A stretch of 39,747 nucleotides of DNA from an uncultured bacterium (GTDB lineage Bacteria; Verrucomicrobiota; Kiritimatiellia; RFP12; UBA1067): positions 1 to 39,747 of the forward strand of contig CAIZQW010000424.1 of the NCBI GenBank assembly GCA_903935195.1, given 5' to 3'. This document shows, one piece after another, positions 39,164-39,747 of the stretch. Below the pieces are notes generated by a model. It ran no database searches and had not been told where the DNA came from. It saw nothing but the letters and a program-made list of their open reading frames with translations. Each line of letters starts with the position of its first letter. Position 1 is the stretch's first letter. The position numbers and the translations under genes were made by a program.

Positions 39164-39190
39164 AAAACCTCAATTTTATTGGGGTTTTTT
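39164..39190 (+). terminator. Intrinsic terminator after tRNA-Leu
   Basis: AAAACCTC (39164-39171) pairs with GGGGTTTT (39181-39188) around a 9-nt loop, followed by T residues. Confidence 0.7.
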
Positions 39191-39331
39191 CGTTTAATAG
39201 GGCTTTTTGCCCGTCCTCCTTCTAACACTTCTCAACTCCTTCTTGTCTGTGTTTATGCCATGCATTACCTCGTTTTTGTATGCAATTTGTATACACTCAA
39301 AAATCTAGGCATCATTTTTTGCGAATCAGTA

Positions 39332-39360
39332 TTGACTTTGGACACTGAATTCGATAAAGT
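39332..39360 (+). promoter_or_regulatory. Promoter of tRNA-Phe
   Basis: -35 TTGACT (39332-39337), 17-nt spacer, -10 TAAAGT (39355-39360), 36 nt before the tRNA. Confidence 0.6.
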
Positions 39361-39396
39361 ACCCAAACTTTTTCTGAATCATCCGATTCACGAAGT

Positions 39397-39472
39397 GGCG
39401 AGGTAGCTCAGTTGGTAGAGCAGCGGACTGAAAATTCGCGTGTCGTCGGTTCGATCCCGACCCTTGCCACCA
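39397..39472 (+). tRNA. tRNA-Phe (anticodon GAA)
   Basis: The 76-nt cloverleaf has acceptor GGCGAGG/CCTTGCC, D arm GCTCAGTTGGTAGAGC, anticodon stem GCGGA/TTCGC (one G-T pair) with loop CTGAAAA, T arm GTCGG/CCGAC and encoded CCA. Confidence 0.95.
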
Positions 39473-39487
39473 TTTTTTTTAAGCCTG

Positions 39488-39525
39488 AAAACCCATTTAA
39501 AACCTTGATTTTATTGGGTTTTTTT
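39488..39525 (+). terminator. Intrinsic terminator after tRNA-Phe
   Basis: AAAACCCA (39488-39495) can pair with TGGGTTTT (39515-39522), followed by T residues; an inner AAAACC/GGTTTT pairing is an alternative. Confidence 0.6.
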
Positions 39526-39620
39526 CATTTCCTGCGTTTTGAGACGGCACTATTCAGAAATCTACCTTGTCCTTGTTTTTGCCCCGGTAAACTTCCTTTT
39601 TTACTTGCCTATAACTTCAC

Positions 39621-39747
39621 TGGAATGTTGGAATGTTGGAATACTGGAACGGTGGAATGATGGGGAAAGACTGTTCGACATGCTGGCGTGCAGGCGTCCT
39701 CGCCTGCACACGTACGGGCGAGGACGCCCGTACGCCGATATTGAAAC
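39621..39747. repeat. Octamer-armed element E with twin hairpins, cut by window end
   Basis: Five TGGAATNN octamers (39621-39660) lead into TGGGGAAAG, identical to the end of the left arm of element A. The payload has two perfect hairpins, GTGCAGGCG/CGCCTGCAC (39688-39709, loop TCCT) and CGTACGGGCG/CGCCCGTACG (39711-39734, loop AGGA). No right arm is seen before the window ends. Confidence 0.8.

Noticed and set aside
39008-39660. Open frames running through the tRNA genes
   Set aside because: They cover three tRNA genes, promoters and terminators; the codons are a by-product of the tRNA sequences.

Overview
This 39.7 kb window looks like a chromosomal segment of a Gram-negative bacterium, mostly housekeeping and envelope genes. 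Evidence for a Gram-negative envelope is direct: two TolC-type outer-membrane lipoproteins, several lipobox signal peptides, two complete ABC/adaptor/outer-membrane export sets and a MurC-MurB peptidoglycan fusion. The lineage cannot be proved from sequence reading alone. The fusion, the richness in short tandem repeats and the small DRDYM-type peptide would fit the PVC group (Kiritimatiellota, Verrucomicrobiota, Lentisphaerota), and this is inference.

Layout. 1-5.9 kb: 5' end of der, an acyl-CoA synthetase-like adenylating enzyme, a small lipoprotein, an exported tyrosine phosphatase-like protein, an rRNA pseudouridine synthase, a divergent ThyX-like protein and, divergent from it, sppA. 6-8.8 kb: the murC-murB fusion and a DUF5684-like membrane protein. 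9-12.4 kb: tpiA-aconitase, then a dCMP deaminase. 12.5-17.8 kb: a XerC/D recombinase followed by export set 1 (permease, ATPase, adaptor, TolC lipoprotein). 17.8-21.1 kb: a minimal zinc metallopeptidase and a B12-type radical SAM gene in an operon with selD. 21.2-26.3 kb: fabH, a parvulin-like lipoprotein, a NamZ/DUF1343 protein, an O-methyltransferase and birA. 26.4-31.9 kb: export set 2 as one tight operon with ATGA overlaps. 31.9-35.6 kb: an RlmI-like rRNA methyltransferase, an MFS transporter and a pyrimidine nucleoside phosphorylase. 35.6-36.4 kb: a GC-rich stretch with no recognisable gene but with a nested, multibranch-like set of inverted repeats. 36.4-38.9 kb: a Gfo/Idh/MocA-like protein with altered catalytic motifs and a TrkH/KtrB potassium channel. 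38.9-39.7 kb: tRNA-Gly(UCC), tRNA-Leu(CAA) and tRNA-Phe(GAA) with promoters and terminators.

Promoters of the form TTGnnn-N17-TAnnnT can be read in front of many genes. Two of them (der, thyX-like) lie so close to the start codon that the mRNAs would be leaderless.

The most unusual signal is in the spacers. At least five have arms of a degenerate octamer TGGAATNN on one side and its inverted form on the other, with different payloads between the arms: nothing much, AGTTTCA heptamers, or a pair of mutually complementary hairpins like a REPIN. Other spacers carry unrelated 7-, 8- and 9-nt tandem repeats. One heptamer run lies inside the signal-peptide codons of the first TolC lipoprotein, where a change of one unit would shift the frame. 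The second candidate for something new is the structured region at 35752-35920.
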